Positions 42,266-50,595 of a DNA stretch of 64,000 nucleotides are shown here, in pieces. Made by a program: the position numbers and the translations under genes. Under the pieces are notes generated by a model. The model was not told the DNA's origin and ran no database searches. It worked only from the letters and a program-made list of their open reading frames with translations. Position 1 is the stretch's first letter. The number at the start of each line of letters is the position of its first letter. The stretch is from Alterluteimonas quercicellularis (lineage in GTDB: Bacteria > Pseudomonadota > Gammaproteobacteria > Xanthomonadales > Xanthomonadaceae), in contig NZ_JAIWPR010000025.1 of assembly GCF_021191635.1 (NCBI RefSeq), forward strand, positions 1-64,000, written 5' to 3'.

Positions 42266-44203
42266 ATGACGGGCGCGGACGAGGGCAGGCGAGTGCAGAC
42301 GACGGGGGACATGCGCATGACGAGCGGGATGCGGGGCTTCGGCCGCTGGCCGGAGGCGGTGGCGGCGGCGGTGCTGGTGGCGGTGCTGGGTCTGGCGGTG
42401 GCGATGCGGCCGGCGGCGACGGAGGGCGATGCGCCTGCGTCCGCCGCGCCCGCGACCGGCGCCTCGTCGTTCGCGATCCGCGACGTGCGCATCTTCGACG
42501 GCGAGGGCGTGGTCGAGCGCGGCACCGTGCTGGTCCGCGACGGACGGATCGAGGCGGCCGGCGCCGACGTACCGGTGCCCGGGGGGATGGAGACGATCGA
42601 CGGCGCCGGCGGCACGCTGCTGCCCGGCCTGATCGATGCGCACGTGCACGCCTGGGGCGACGCGCAGGCCGACGCGCTGCGCTTCGGCACGACGACCGCG
42701 CTCGACATGCACGGCATGGCCGACCGCCTGCCGGCGCTGCGCGCGCAGCGCGAGTCGCTCGCGCCGACCGCGCAGGCCGACCTGTGGGCGGCCGGCTACG
42801 CGGTCACCGCGCCGGACGGGCACGGCACCCAGTACGGCTTCCCGGTGCCGACCGTCGATGCCGGCACCGACATCCCGGCCTTCGTCGCCGAGCGCGTCGC
42901 CGAGGGCGCCGACTTCGTCAAGCTGATCGTCGAGGACCTGAGCGGCTACGGTGCCGGACAGCGGCTGCCCACGCTGTCGCCGGCGCAGGTGCGCGAGGTG
43001 GCCGCGGCCGCGCATGCGCACGGCAGGCTCGCGCTGGCGCACGTGTCCACCGCGGACAGCGCGCGCGAGGCGCTGGCCGCCGGCGTCGACGGCTTCGTGC
43101 ACGTGTTCGACGACGCCGTCGCCGACGAGGCCTTCGTGGCCGCAGCCGCTGAGCGCGGCGCGTTCGTGGTGCCGACGCTGTCGGTGATCGCCTCCGTCGC
43201 CGGCGACGACGGCGGCCGCCGGCTGGCCGCCGACCCGGCGCTGTCGCCGCTGCTGAGCCCGGGCCAGCGCGCCTCGCTGGAGGCGACGATGGCGCGGCAG
43301 CCGCGCCCGCAGCGGCTGCGCGATGCGCTGGAGAGCGTGCGCCGGCTGCATGCGGCCGGGGTGCCGATCCTGGCCGGCACCGATGCGCCCAACCCCGGCA
43401 CCGCGCACGGCGCCAGCCTGCACGGCGAGCTGGCGCTGCTGGTGCGCGCCGGCCTGAGCCCGCGCGAGGCGCTGGCCGCGGCGACCTCGCGGCCGGCCGC
43501 ACGCTTCGGCCTGCGCGACCGCGGCCGCATCGCACCGGGCCTGCGCGCGGACCTGGTGCTGGTCGAGGGCGACCCGCTGGCCGACATCGCCGCCACCCGT
43601 GCGATCCGCGGCGTGTGGAAGAACGGCCGCCGCGTGGAGCGCGATCCGCCGCCCGCGGAGACCGCGGGCGCCGCACCGCAGGCGACGCGGATCGCCGACT
43701 TCGACGGCGGGACGATCGAGGCCGCCTTCGGCGGCTGGCAGGCGACCAGCGACCGCATGGCCGGCGGCGGCTCGGACGCGCGGCTCGCGCTGGCCGAGGG
43801 CGGCGCGGCGGGCTCGCGCGGCGCGCTGGCGGTGGCCGGCGAGATCGCGCCGGGCTTCGCCTTCCCGTGGGCGGGCGCGATCTTCTTCCCCGCCTCGCAG
43901 CCGATGCAGGCGGTCGATCTCTCCGCGCGCAGCGAGCTGGTGTTCCAGGCGCGCGGCGACGGGCGCACCTACCAGGTGATGCTGTTCTCCGGCGCGTCCG
44001 AACAGGCCATGCCGAGCATGCAGCCGTTCGTCGCCGGACCGGAGTGGCGCGAGGTGCGGCTGCCGCTGTCCGCGTTCGCGGGCGCCGACCCCGCGCGGCT
44101 GCGCGGCATTGCCTTCACCGCGGGCCTGCCCGAGGGCGCGTTCGCGTTCCGCATCGACGGCGTCGAACTGCGCCGGCCGCCGCCCGCGGGCGACGGGCCG
44201 TGA
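42266..44203 (+). CDS. Amidohydrolase fused to a CIA30-like domain, membrane-anchored or exported
   Basis: A 645-aa protein. After an uncertain N-terminus (ATG 42266; ATG 42311 is an alternative) there is one hydrophobic segment (~30-47), consistent with a signal anchor. An imidazolonepropionase-like amidohydrolase domain (~68-455) follows, with the metal motif LIDAHVHAWGDA, the carboxylated-lysine region FVKLIVEDL and the Asp in ILAGTDAPNPG. The last ~165 residues (from FDGGTIEAAFGGW to AFRIDGVEL) are a CIA30/CBM11-like beta-sandwich. The domain fusion points to a periplasmic hydrolase acting on a cyclic amide, peptide or ester with an attached binding module. The substrate is unknown. It is co-transcribed with the ABC exporter and the sensor kinase. 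Confidence 0.83.
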   Translation: MTGADEGRRVQTTGDMRMTSGMRGFGRWPEAVAAAVLVAVLGLAVAMRPAATEGDAPASAAPATGASSFAIRDVRIFDGEGVVERGTVLVRDGRIEAAGADVPVPGGMETIDGAGGTLLPGLIDAHVHAWGDAQADALRFGTTTALDMHGMADRLPALRAQRESLAPTAQADLWAAGYAVTAPDGHGTQYGFPVPTVDAGTDIPAFVAERVAEGADFVKLIVEDLSGYGAGQRLPTLSPAQVREVAAAAHAHGRLALAHVSTADSAREALAAGVDGFVHVFDDAVADEAFVAAAAERGAFVVPTLSVIASVAGDDGGRRLAADPALSPLLSPGQRASLEATMARQPRPQRLRDALESVRRLHAAGVPILAGTDAPNPGTAHGASLHGELALLVRAGLSPREALAAATSRPAARFGLRDRGRIAPGLRADLVLVEGDPLADIAATRAIRGVWKNGRRVERDPPPAETAGAAPQATRIADFDGGTIEAAFGGWQATSDRMAGGGSDARLALAEGGAAGSRGALAVAGEIAPGFAFPWAGAIFFPASQPMQAVDLSARSELVFQARGDGRTYQVMLFSGASEQAMPSMQPFVAGPEWREVRLPLSAFAGADPARLRGIAFTAGLPEGAFAFRIDGVELRRPPPAGDGP

Positions 44204-44213
44204 CATGATCCGC
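44201..44213 (+). promoter_or_regulatory. Third copy of TGACATGATCCGC, at the histidine kinase gene start
   Basis: The same 13-mer that precedes the two DUF4189 genes overlaps the amidohydrolase stop and contains the first ATG of the kinase gene. If it is a promoter -10 here too, the kinase message could start internally and translation would begin at GTG 44247 instead of ATG 44205. Confidence 0.3.
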
Positions 44214-45425
44214 GCAGGCGCTCCCGCCACCGATCCAGGGCCGCAGGTGCACCGTCCGACCCTCCTGCGCCGGTTCTCGCCGGCGCCCGATTCCCGGCTC
44301 GCCGCCAGCCGGCGGCATGGGCGGCCGCCGTGGGCCGACGCCATCCACCTGCTGTGGTCGGTGTGGGTGTTCATCGTCCCGATGTTCTCCCCGCACGGCT
44401 ACGACCTGCGCTGGGCGCTGCTGACCGCGCTGTCCTACCCGGTGTTCGTGGCCCTGTTCGCCGGCACCCTGCTGGCGCCCGAGGCGCGGGTGCGGTGGTA
44501 CGCCGCGGGGATGGTCGCGCTGTGCCTGGCCCTGCTGCCGTGGTACCCGTCGGGACTGAGCTACTTCGTGTTCGGCTGCGTGATGCTGGGCGCCGCGGGC
44601 TGGCGCTCGGTCTGGGCCTACCTGGGCGCGCTGCTGCTGCTCAACGCGCTGCTGCTGCTCGTGGCGCGCGGCATCGGCTATCCCTGGTCGGCGCTGGCGT
44701 GGATGCCGGTGACCACGCTGGTCATCGGCCTGATCGTGCAGGTGGAGCGGCAGGTCGAGGAGAAGGACGCCGCGCTGCGGCTGTCGCACGACGAGGTGCG
44801 GCGGCTGGCGGCGCTGGCCGAGCGCGAGCGCATCGGCCGCGACCTGCACGACCTGCTCGGCCACACGCTGTCGATGGTCGCGCTGAAGTCCGACCTGGCC
44901 GGGCGCCTGCTGGCGCGCGACCCCGAGGCGGCCCGCCACGAGATCGCGGAGGTCAGCCGGGTGGCGCGCGATGCGCTGTCGCAGGTGCGCGGCGCGGTGA
45001 GCGGCATCCGCGCCGCGGGACTCGCCGGGGAGCTCGCCTCGGCGCGGCTGCTGCTGGAGACCAGCGGCGTCGCCTTCGACTACCGGATCGACGAGGGCTT
45101 CGCGCGGCGCCCGCTGCCGGCGGGCGTGGAGAGCGCGCTCGCGCTGACCTTGCGCGAGGCGGCCACCAACGTCCAGCGCCACGCCGGCGCGCGACGGGCC
45201 GAGGCCGCGCTGGACGTGGAAGGGGAGGAGGCGGTGCTGCGGATCGCCGACGACGGCCACGGCGGCGCCATCGTGCCGGGCAACGGACTGTCGGGCATGC
45301 GCGAGCGCATCGAGGCCCTGCGCGGCAGCCTGCGCATCGAGTCCGAGCGCGGCCGCGGCACCCGGCTGCAGGCGCGCGTGCCGCTGGGCGGTGCGCGCGA
45401 CCCTAACCGAGAAGGGAGACGTTGA
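44205..45425 (+). CDS. DesK-like sensor histidine kinase (HisKA_3)
   Basis: A 406-aa membrane sensor kinase. About five transmembrane segments (~45-180) form the sensing region, as in Bacillus DesK. A short coiled-coil linker (QVEEKDAALRLSHDEVRRLA) leads to the HisKA_3 dimerisation helix with the phospho-acceptor His215 in RIGRDLHDLLGHTLSM. The ATPase domain has N-box LREAATNVQRHA, and G-boxes ADDGHGG and GNGLSGMRERIEALRG. The cognate regulator is probably the DesR-like protein at 46246. The start is uncertain (ATG 44205 or GTG 44247). The 3' end overlaps the convergent toxin gene by 23 bases. Confidence 0.88.
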   Translation: MIRAGAPATDPGPQVHRPTLLRRFSPAPDSRLAASRRHGRPPWADAIHLLWSVWVFIVPMFSPHGYDLRWALLTALSYPVFVALFAGTLLAPEARVRWYAAGMVALCLALLPWYPSGLSYFVFGCVMLGAAGWRSVWAYLGALLLLNALLLLVARGIGYPWSALAWMPVTTLVIGLIVQVERQVEEKDAALRLSHDEVRRLAALAERERIGRDLHDLLGHTLSMVALKSDLAGRLLARDPEAARHEIAEVSRVARDALSQVRGAVSGIRAAGLAGELASARLLLETSGVAFDYRIDEGFARRPLPAGVESALALTLREAATNVQRHAGARRAEAALDVEGEEAVLRIADDGHGGAIVPGNGLSGMRERIEALRGSLRIESERGRGTRLQARVPLGGARDPNREGRR

Positions 45426-45813
45426 GGCCCTGGACCCGCTGGAACGACGCGTCGCCCGTCAGCAGCACATGCTCCGGCCCCAACTGCAGGCAGCTCGCGG
45501 CCTGCAAGGCGTCGGGCGTGCGCAGCCCGTGCCTGACGCGAATGGCGGTGGCCAGTTCCACGACGTCGCGGCTCAGCTCCACCCACACCAGGTCCGGTCG
45601 CGCGAAGAAGGCATCGAACAGCGCCAGTGTCGTGGCGTCGCCGTGCTTGAGGGGTCCCACGCGGCATTCCAGCCAGGACAGGCGGCTGACCGCGGCGCCC
45701 AGATCGGCGTGCGTCTCCGACACGGCGACGAGCTGGCTGCGCACGCGCTGTGCAAAGGGCTCGGTGCCCTCGATCAGATAGATCAGGGCGCTGGCATCGA
45801 AGAACGCGATCAC
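45403..45813 (-). CDS. PIN-domain toxin (VapC family)
   Basis: A 136-aa PIN-domain ribonuclease. The four acidic residues expected at the active site are Asp6 in AFFDASALIY, Glu49 in SWLECR, Asp101 in RTPDALQAA and Asp121 in LTGDASF. It starts at GTG 45813, overlapping the antitoxin stop (GTGA), the usual antitoxin-first order. VapC-type toxins cleave tRNA or rRNA when the antitoxin is degraded. The gene runs opposite to the surrounding two-component genes and its last 23 bases overlap the end of the histidine kinase gene. Confidence 0.88.
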   Translation of the reverse strand: MIAFFDASALIYLIEGTEPFAQRVRSQLVAVSETHADLGAAVSRLSWLECRVGPLKHGDATTLALFDAFFARPDLVWVELSRDVVELATAIRVRHGLRTPDALQAASCLQLGPEHVLLTGDASFQRVQGLNVSLLG

Positions 45814-46076
45814 CAGGTGCGCTGATCGGCGAGCGACGCGTCGATGTCCGCCTTGTCGCGGCTGCCCGTGGCGGGTTGCGCCAGCAGCCATTGCAGTGCG
45901 GTCATGCCCGGACGGCCTTGCGGCTGCTCGCCGGTGAGACGCAGGTAGTCTTCCTCGCTGAGCACGACCGCGGCCGGCTTGTTGCGCTTGACGATCCGCA
46001 GCGGGCCTCGCCGGAGGCCTTCTTCGATCGCGGCCATGCCGCGGCGTTTGATCTCGGCGACGGTCACGGTGTTCAT
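45810..46076 (-). CDS. Antitoxin of the PHD/YefM family
   Basis: An 88-aa antitoxin. The N-terminal DNA-binding part (MNTVTVAEIKRRGMAAIEEG) is of the PHD/YefM type, followed by the RNKPAAVVLSEEDYLRLTG strand-helix. The C-terminal tail (ALQWLLAQPATGSRDKADID) would wrap the PIN toxin. ATG 46076 was chosen because it begins the family domain; an upstream in-frame ATG at 46163 would place the promoter inside the coding region. It is expected to repress its own promoter together with the toxin. Confidence 0.85.
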   Translation of the reverse strand: MNTVTVAEIKRRGMAAIEEGLRRGPLRIVKRNKPAAVVLSEEDYLRLTGEQPQGRPGMTALQWLLAQPATGSRDKADIDASLADQRTW

Positions 46077-46105
46077 GGGTCCGTTCCAGTACTTTTGAGG
46101 TGTGA

Positions 46106-46134
46106 ATGATACCGGTTTCAGTACCATTTGGCAA
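46106..46134 (-). promoter_or_regulatory. Toxin-antitoxin promoter with overlapping operator
   Basis: On the minus strand, TTGCCA (46134-46129) and TATCAT (46111-46106) are separated by exactly 17 bases, each 5/6 to consensus, the best sigma-70 promoter in the window. An imperfect inverted repeat (ATGGTACTG against ATGATACCG, 7 of 9 matching) at 46106-46127 spans the spacer and the -10 box, the expected place for PHD-type autorepression. Confidence 0.6.
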
Positions 46135-46245
46135 TCGAACGGGATGACGCTGCCAGTTTCCAATGCTGCCGCGCCACGCGGGGCGGCCGGCGACGCCGGC
46201 GCGGTCTGCTAACGTCGCGCGCATGCCGACGCGCCTCGCCCGCCG

Positions 46246-46848
46246 ATGATCCGCATCCTGCTGGCCGAGGACCAGGCACTGGTGCGCGGCGCGCTGGCCG
46301 CGCTGCTGGGGCTGGAAGCGGATCTGGAGGTGGTCGCGGCCTGCGCCGACGGCGAGCGCGCCTGGGCCGAACTGCAGCGGCTGACGCCGGACGTGCTGGT
46401 CACCGACATCGAGATGCCCGGGATCACCGGCCTGGAGCTGGCGCAGCGGGTGCAGCGCCACGGGCTGCCGGTGCGGGTGGTGATCGTCACCACCTTCGCC
46501 CGCGCCGGCTACCTGCGCCGCGCGCTGGACGCCGGCGTGGCCGGCTACCTGCTCAAGGACGCGCCGGCCGAGCAGCTGGCGCAGGCGCTGCGGCAGGTGC
46601 ACCGCGGCGGCCGCGCGATCGACCCGCAGCTGGCGCTGGAAGCCTGGTCGGAGCCCGACCCGCTCAGCGACCGCGAGCGGCAGGCGCTGCGGCTGGCCGG
46701 GGAGGGCCTGTCGGCGACCGAGATCGCCGCGCGGCTGCACCTCTCGCACGGCACCGTGCGCAACTACCTGTCCGAGGCGATCGGCAAGCTCGGCGCGGGC
46801 AACCGCATCGAGGCCTACCGGCTGGCCCGGCAGAAGGGCTGGCTCTGA
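46246..46848 (+). CDS. DesR-like response regulator (NarL/LuxR type)
   Basis: A 200-aa response regulator. The receiver domain has the acidic pair in LLAEDQ, phospho-acceptor Asp54 in LVTDIEMPG and the TTFAR and LLKD signature positions. The C-terminal LuxR-type helix-turn-helix (LSDREREQ-like LSDRERQALRLAGEGLSATE and LSHGTVRNYLSEAIGKL) completes it. The resemblance to Bacillus DesR is strong across the whole length, including FARAGYLRRALDAGV and RIEAYRLARQKGWL. It is separated from its probable kinase by the toxin-antitoxin module and therefore needs its own promoter; TAACGT at 46210-46215 is a candidate -10. Likely targets are the ABC operons carrying the TGACGGCTGTCA element. Confidence 0.9.
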   Translation: MIRILLAEDQALVRGALAALLGLEADLEVVAACADGERAWAELQRLTPDVLVTDIEMPGITGLELAQRVQRHGLPVRVVIVTTFARAGYLRRALDAGVAGYLLKDAPAEQLAQALRQVHRGGRAIDPQLALEAWSEPDPLSDRERQALRLAGEGLSATEIAARLHLSHGTVRNYLSEAIGKLGAGNRIEAYRLARQKGWL

Positions 46849-46914
46849 GCGCCCGAGGCCCGGCCGCGGGCTTCCCGGTAGACTGTGGGCCCCCGTTCCG
46901 CCCGGCCTGCCGCC

Positions 46915-47112
46915 ATGTCCGCACCCGCCCAGCCCGAACAAGCCAACGCCCAGCAGCGCTACGAGGTCCACCGCAGCGACCTGCCGCTGAGCTGCCCGCT
47001 GCCGTCGATGGGGCTGTGGAACTCGCATCCGCGCGTGTACCTGCCGATCGAGGCCGAGAACGGCGAGGCCGACTGCCCGTACTGCGGCGCGCACTTCGTT
47101 CTTGTCGACTGA
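46915..47112 (+). CDS. Zinc-finger CHCC protein (complex I NDUFS6-like)
   Basis: A 65-aa protein of the zf-CHCC family. The zinc ligands are Cys27 (LSCPLP), His38 (NSHPRVYLPI), Cys54 and Cys57 (CPYCGAHF). The family is related to the mitochondrial complex I accessory subunit NDUFS6 and is common as an orphan gene in proteobacteria. It is too short to have other domains. The next gene, a glycosyltransferase, starts a few bases beyond its stop. Confidence 0.87.
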   Translation: MSAPAQPEQANAQQRYEVHRSDLPLSCPLPSMGLWNSHPRVYLPIEAENGEADCPYCGAHFVLVD

Positions 47113-47125
47113 GCGCGGCGCGACC

Positions 47126-48235
47126 GTGCGCCGGCTGCGCGTGGTCCAGCTGCTGCCGGCGCTGAACTCGGGCGGGGTCGAGCGCTCGACCCTGGAGATC
47201 GCCCGGGCGCTGGTCGCCGCCGGCCACGAGGCGGTGGTGGTGTCCGCCGGCGGCCGCCTGGTGCCCGCGCTGGAGGCGGCCGGGGCCGAGCACGTCGCCG
47301 TGGACATCGGCCGCAAGTCCCTGCTCACCCTGCGCCATGCGCGCACGCTGCGGCGGCTGTTCGCCGAGCGCGCGCCCGACATCGTCCACGCCCGCTCGCG
47401 CCTGCCGGCCTGGCTCGGCTGGCGGGCGCTGCAGAGCCTGCCGGCCGCGCGCCGGCCGCGCTTCGTCACCACCGTGCACGGGCTCAACTCGCCCTCGCGC
47501 TACAGCGCGGTCATGACCCGCGGCGAGCGCGTGATCTGCGTGTCGGAGACGGTGCGCGCCTACGTGCTCGCGCACTACCCCGGCACCGATCCGCAGCGCC
47601 TGCGGGTGATCCCGCGAGGGATCGACCCCGCCGCGTTCCCGCGCCGGCCGGCGCCCGACCGCGCCGCGCGCGGGGCGGCCGCCGCCGCGCACCCGCCGCT
47701 GGGCGGCGGCGGGCCGCTGCTGCTGCTGCCCGGGCGCGGCACCCGGCTCAAGGGCCACGGCGATGGCATCGCCCTGCTGCGCGCGCTGCGCGCCGGCGGC
47801 CTCGATGCGCGGCTGTGGATGCCCGGCGCGCGCGAGCCCGGCCGCGAACGCTACGTGGCCGAGCTGGAGGCCGAGGCCGCGGAAGCGGGCGTGGCCGGGG
47901 CGCTGGCGCTGACCGCGCCCACCGACGCCATCGCCGAGGCCTACGCCGCCGCCGACCTGGTCCTGCAGCTCTCGCGCAAGCCCGAGGCCTTCGGCCGCAC
48001 CGTGCTGGAGGCGCTGTCGGTCGGCCGGCCGGTGCTGGGCTGGGCCCACGGCGGCGTCGGCGACCTGCTGCGCGAGCGGCTGCCGGAGGGCGCCGTGCCG
48101 CCGTTCGACGCCGACGCGCTGGCCGCGCGCGCGCGCGGCCTGCTCGCCCGCCCGCCCGCGATTGCTACGATGCCCGACACCCTCGCGGCCATGCAGGCCG
48201 CCACGCTCGCCGTCTACGCCGAACTCTGCCCATGA
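47126..48235 (+). CDS. GT4-family glycosyltransferase (LPS core)
   Basis: A 369-aa retaining glycosyltransferase of the GT-B fold. The N-terminal acceptor domain begins LRVVQLLPALNSGGVERSTLEIA, and the donor domain carries the EX7E motif in EAFGRTVLE, followed by GRPVLGWAHGGVGDLL. It probably adds a sugar to the lipopolysaccharide core, as it is coupled by an ATGA overlap to the O-antigen ligase gene and lies next to lpxL- and waaA-type genes. The start is uncertain: GTG 47126 was chosen, and TTG 47102 within the preceding gene is the alternative. Confidence 0.87.
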   Translation: MRRLRVVQLLPALNSGGVERSTLEIARALVAAGHEAVVVSAGGRLVPALEAAGAEHVAVDIGRKSLLTLRHARTLRRLFAERAPDIVHARSRLPAWLGWRALQSLPAARRPRFVTTVHGLNSPSRYSAVMTRGERVICVSETVRAYVLAHYPGTDPQRLRVIPRGIDPAAFPRRPAPDRAARGAAAAAHPPLGGGGPLLLLPGRGTRLKGHGDGIALLRALRAGGLDARLWMPGAREPGRERYVAELEAEAAEAGVAGALALTAPTDAIAEAYAAADLVLQLSRKPEAFGRTVLEALSVGRPVLGWAHGGVGDLLRERLPEGAVPPFDADALAARARGLLARPPAIATMPDTLAAMQAATLAVYAELCP

Positions 48236-49566
48236 CCCCGATCCCGCCCCCCGCCGGTTCCGAGGCGCCCGGATGGCGCTGGGCGCCCCACTGGGTGCTC
48301 GCCTTCGTGGCGCTGTGGCCGATGCCCGGCTACGCCGAGGGCGTGATGGTGGTCGGCGCGCTGATCGCGATCGTGCGCCTGCTGATGGCGCGCTTCCGCG
48401 GCGGCAAGGCGCTGCTGAGCCCGCAGGCCTGGGCGCTGACCACGGTGCTGTTCGCCGCCTACTGGCTGCCCGAGGTGTTCTCGACGGTCGGCGCGGTCGA
48501 TCCCGGGCGCAGCGCCCGCGAGGCGGTGGTCGACATCCGCTACCTGCCCTTCCTGTGGCTGGTCGCCGCCTCGGTGGCCGACAGCCGCGGCCTGCGCATC
48601 ACCCTCGGCGGCATGGCCGTGATCGTGGCGGTGTGGACGCTCGACGCCCTGGTCGAGGGCCTGTTCGGCACCAGCCCGCTGTTCTGGGGCCTGGACGTCG
48701 CCAAGCAGCTGGTCAGCGGCCGGCCGATGTGCAGCGCCGAGGACGTGGCCGCGCTCGACCGCCTGGGCGGCGTGCTGGGCCCCTGCAACCTCAAGATGGG
48801 CGTGGTGCTGGCCAGCCTGTCGCCGTTCCTGCTCTACGCGGCCGGCCGCCGCTTCGGCTCGGCGGGCTGGATCGCGGCCGCGGCCGCGGTCGGCGTGATC
48901 GTGCTGCTGGCCGGGTCGCGCGCGTCCTGGGTGACCTACGCGCTGGTGCTGCTGTTCTCCGGCTGGCGGCTGCTGGGCTGGAAGCGGCTGCTGCTGGTCT
49001 TCGCCGCCGGCGCCGCGGTGCTGGCCGCGCTGACCGCGTTCTCGCCGCAGGTGCGCGAGCGCGTGGAGCGCACCGCGCAGGCGCTGACCGCCGACGAGTC
49101 CGGGGTCGACATGGCGCTGTCCGGGCGCACGCGGATCTGGGGCTCGGCGGTGTGCATGGTCGGCGAGTCGCCGGTCAACGGCGTCGGCGTGCGCGGCTTC
49201 CGCAAGGCCTTCGACGACTGCGACCCGGCCGCCGGCGAGGTGCCCGTGTGGGGCGACGGGCCGGCGCTGCACGCGCACCAGATCGTGCTGGAGGTCGCCT
49301 CCGAGACCGGCGTGCTGGGCCTGCTGCTGTGGCTGGCCGGCGCGGCCATGGCCTGGCGCGCCTGGCGCTACGCCGACGCCGCCGCCCGCGAGCGCGCGCG
49401 CCCGGCGATGCTGGCGCTGGCGGTCACGGTGTTCCCCTTCAACACCCATCTCGCCTTCTACTCGACGTTCTGGGGCGGCCTGACCCTGCTGCTGGCCGCG
49501 CTGTACGCCGGCAGCCTGCTCGGGCGGCCCGAGCGCCCGCCGGAAGCGGAACCCGCGGCGGCGTAG
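48232..49566 (+). CDS. O-antigen ligase family membrane protein (WaaL-like)
   Basis: A 444-aa polytopic inner-membrane protein with about ten to eleven spans and a large periplasmic loop (~280-360) containing SGRTRIWGSAVCMV and HAHQIVLEVASETGVLG. These are the Wzy_C/WaaL hallmarks, including the loop histidine. It would join polymerised O-antigen or a single glycan to the lipid A-core at the periplasmic face. Homologues also include polymerases, so ligase is the family-level assignment. It ends directly before an inverted REP pair and converges with the lpxL-type gene. Confidence 0.83.
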   Translation: MTPIPPPAGSEAPGWRWAPHWVLAFVALWPMPGYAEGVMVVGALIAIVRLLMARFRGGKALLSPQAWALTTVLFAAYWLPEVFSTVGAVDPGRSAREAVVDIRYLPFLWLVAASVADSRGLRITLGGMAVIVAVWTLDALVEGLFGTSPLFWGLDVAKQLVSGRPMCSAEDVAALDRLGGVLGPCNLKMGVVLASLSPFLLYAAGRRFGSAGWIAAAAAVGVIVLLAGSRASWVTYALVLLFSGWRLLGWKRLLLVFAAGAAVLAALTAFSPQVRERVERTAQALTADESGVDMALSGRTRIWGSAVCMVGESPVNGVGVRGFRKAFDDCDPAAGEVPVWGDGPALHAHQIVLEVASETGVLGLLLWLAGAAMAWRAWRYADAAARERARPAMLALAVTVFPFNTHLAFYSTFWGGLTLLLAALYAGSLLGRPERPPEAEPAAA

Positions 49567-49569
49567 CGG

Positions 49570-49645
49570 GTAGGAGCGCGCTCGCGCGCGACGCTTTTCT
49601 TGCCGCGTCGGAGGGAAGGAGCCTCGCGCGCGAGCGCGCTCCTAC
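49570..49645. repeat. Perfect REP inverted repeat pair between convergent LPS genes
   Basis: Two perfectly complementary 22-bp arms (49570-49591 and 49624-49645, starting GTAGGAGCGCGCTCGCGC) flank a 32-base spacer. The right arm ends exactly at the TAG stop codon of the leftward acyltransferase gene. This is the cleanest copy of the family seen at 1953 and 15125. Confidence 0.85.
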
Positions 49646-50586
49646 TACGGATCGCGGCCCATGTCCCCGTACACGTCGCGCCCTTCGGGCTGGCGCTTGA
49701 AGCGGCGGTGGATCCACAGGTACTGCGCCGGCGCCGCGCGCGCCATCGCCTCGATGCCGGCGATCACCCGCGCGGTGTCGTCGTGCGCGCTGGCGGAGGG
49801 GAAGCCGGCCAGCGCCGGCGACATCCGCAGCGTGTAGCCGCCGTCGGCGCGGCGCTCGTGCTGGAACAGCACCACCGCCGCGCCCGACATCCGCGCCAGC
49901 TGGTGGGTGGAGGTGAGGCTGTGCGCGGGATGGCCGAAGAACGGCACGTAGACCGCATCGCCGCGGCTGGGGTCCTGGTCGGGCGCGTACCACAGCAGGC
50001 CGCCGCGCTTGAGGTGGCGCACGGTGCCGCGCACGTCCTGCTTGGGGAACATCGCCTGCGCGTAGCGGGCGCGGCCGCGCCGCACCGCCCATTCCATCGC
50101 GCCGGCGGCATGCGGCCGGTACATGCCGGCCAGCGGCGCGTGGTCGCACATCAGCCGTCCGCAGACCTCCAGGGTGGTGAAGTGCCCGGACACCACGATC
50201 ACCCCGCGGCCGCCGGCGCGCGCCGCCTCCAGGTGCTCCAGGCCTTCCACGACCAGGCCGCGGCGCAGGGGCGCCACCGAGCCCCACCAGGCGCGCGAGA
50301 ACTCGAAGAAGCCGATGCCCAGCGCGTGGAAGTGCGCGCGCAGCAGCGCGTCGCGCGCGGCCGCGTCGAGCCCGGGAAAGCACAGGGCCAGGTTGCGCGC
50401 GGCCACCTCGCGGCGCTGGCGCAGGGCGCCGCGCAGCGCATCGCCCAGGGCCCGGCCGAGCGCGCGCTGCCACGACCAGGGCAGCCGGGCCAGCGCGGCG
50501 GCGAGGCCGATGCCCAGCCATGCGGGCCAGTGGCGCGGGCCGAGCGGGGGACGCATCTCGGCGCCGGATGGGGTGGGGGCGGACAT
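49645..50586 (-). CDS. lpxL: Lipid A biosynthesis acyltransferase (LpxL/HtrB family)
   Basis: A 313-aa inner-membrane acyltransferase that adds a secondary acyl chain to Kdo2-lipid A precursor. One N-terminal span (~20-40) is followed by the catalytic H-x4-E motif SGHFTTLE (His135, Glu140), the YRPH substrate motif and the DQDPSRGDAVYVPFFG block typical of the LpxL/M family. ATG 50586 gives the usual length of ~310; further in-frame ATGs lie at 50595 and 50553. It is transcribed divergently from waaA across only ~49 bases. Whether it acts as LpxL or LpxM cannot be decided by reading. Confidence 0.9.
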   Translation of the reverse strand: MSAPTPSGAEMRPPLGPRHWPAWLGIGLAAALARLPWSWQRALGRALGDALRGALRQRREVAARNLALCFPGLDAAARDALLRAHFHALGIGFFEFSRAWWGSVAPLRRGLVVEGLEHLEAARAGGRGVIVVSGHFTTLEVCGRLMCDHAPLAGMYRPHAAGAMEWAVRRGRARYAQAMFPKQDVRGTVRHLKRGGLLWYAPDQDPSRGDAVYVPFFGHPAHSLTSTHQLARMSGAAVVLFQHERRADGGYTLRMSPALAGFPSASAHDDTARVIAGIEAMARAAPAQYLWIHRRFKRQPEGRDVYGDMGRDP

Positions 50587-50595
50587 CGGGGGCAT

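Noticed and set aside
41141..44374. A 1077-codon minus-strand frame opposite the ABC permease and amidohydrolase genes
   Set aside because: It is made of Arg/His/Gln-rich low-complexity sequence and conflicts with tightly coupled rightward genes with clear motifs.
45403..45425. Possible frameshift or truncation of the histidine kinase 3' end caused by the overlapping toxin gene
   Set aside because: The kinase retains its N-box and G-boxes and a normal C-terminal strand before its TGA at 45423-45425, so it appears complete.
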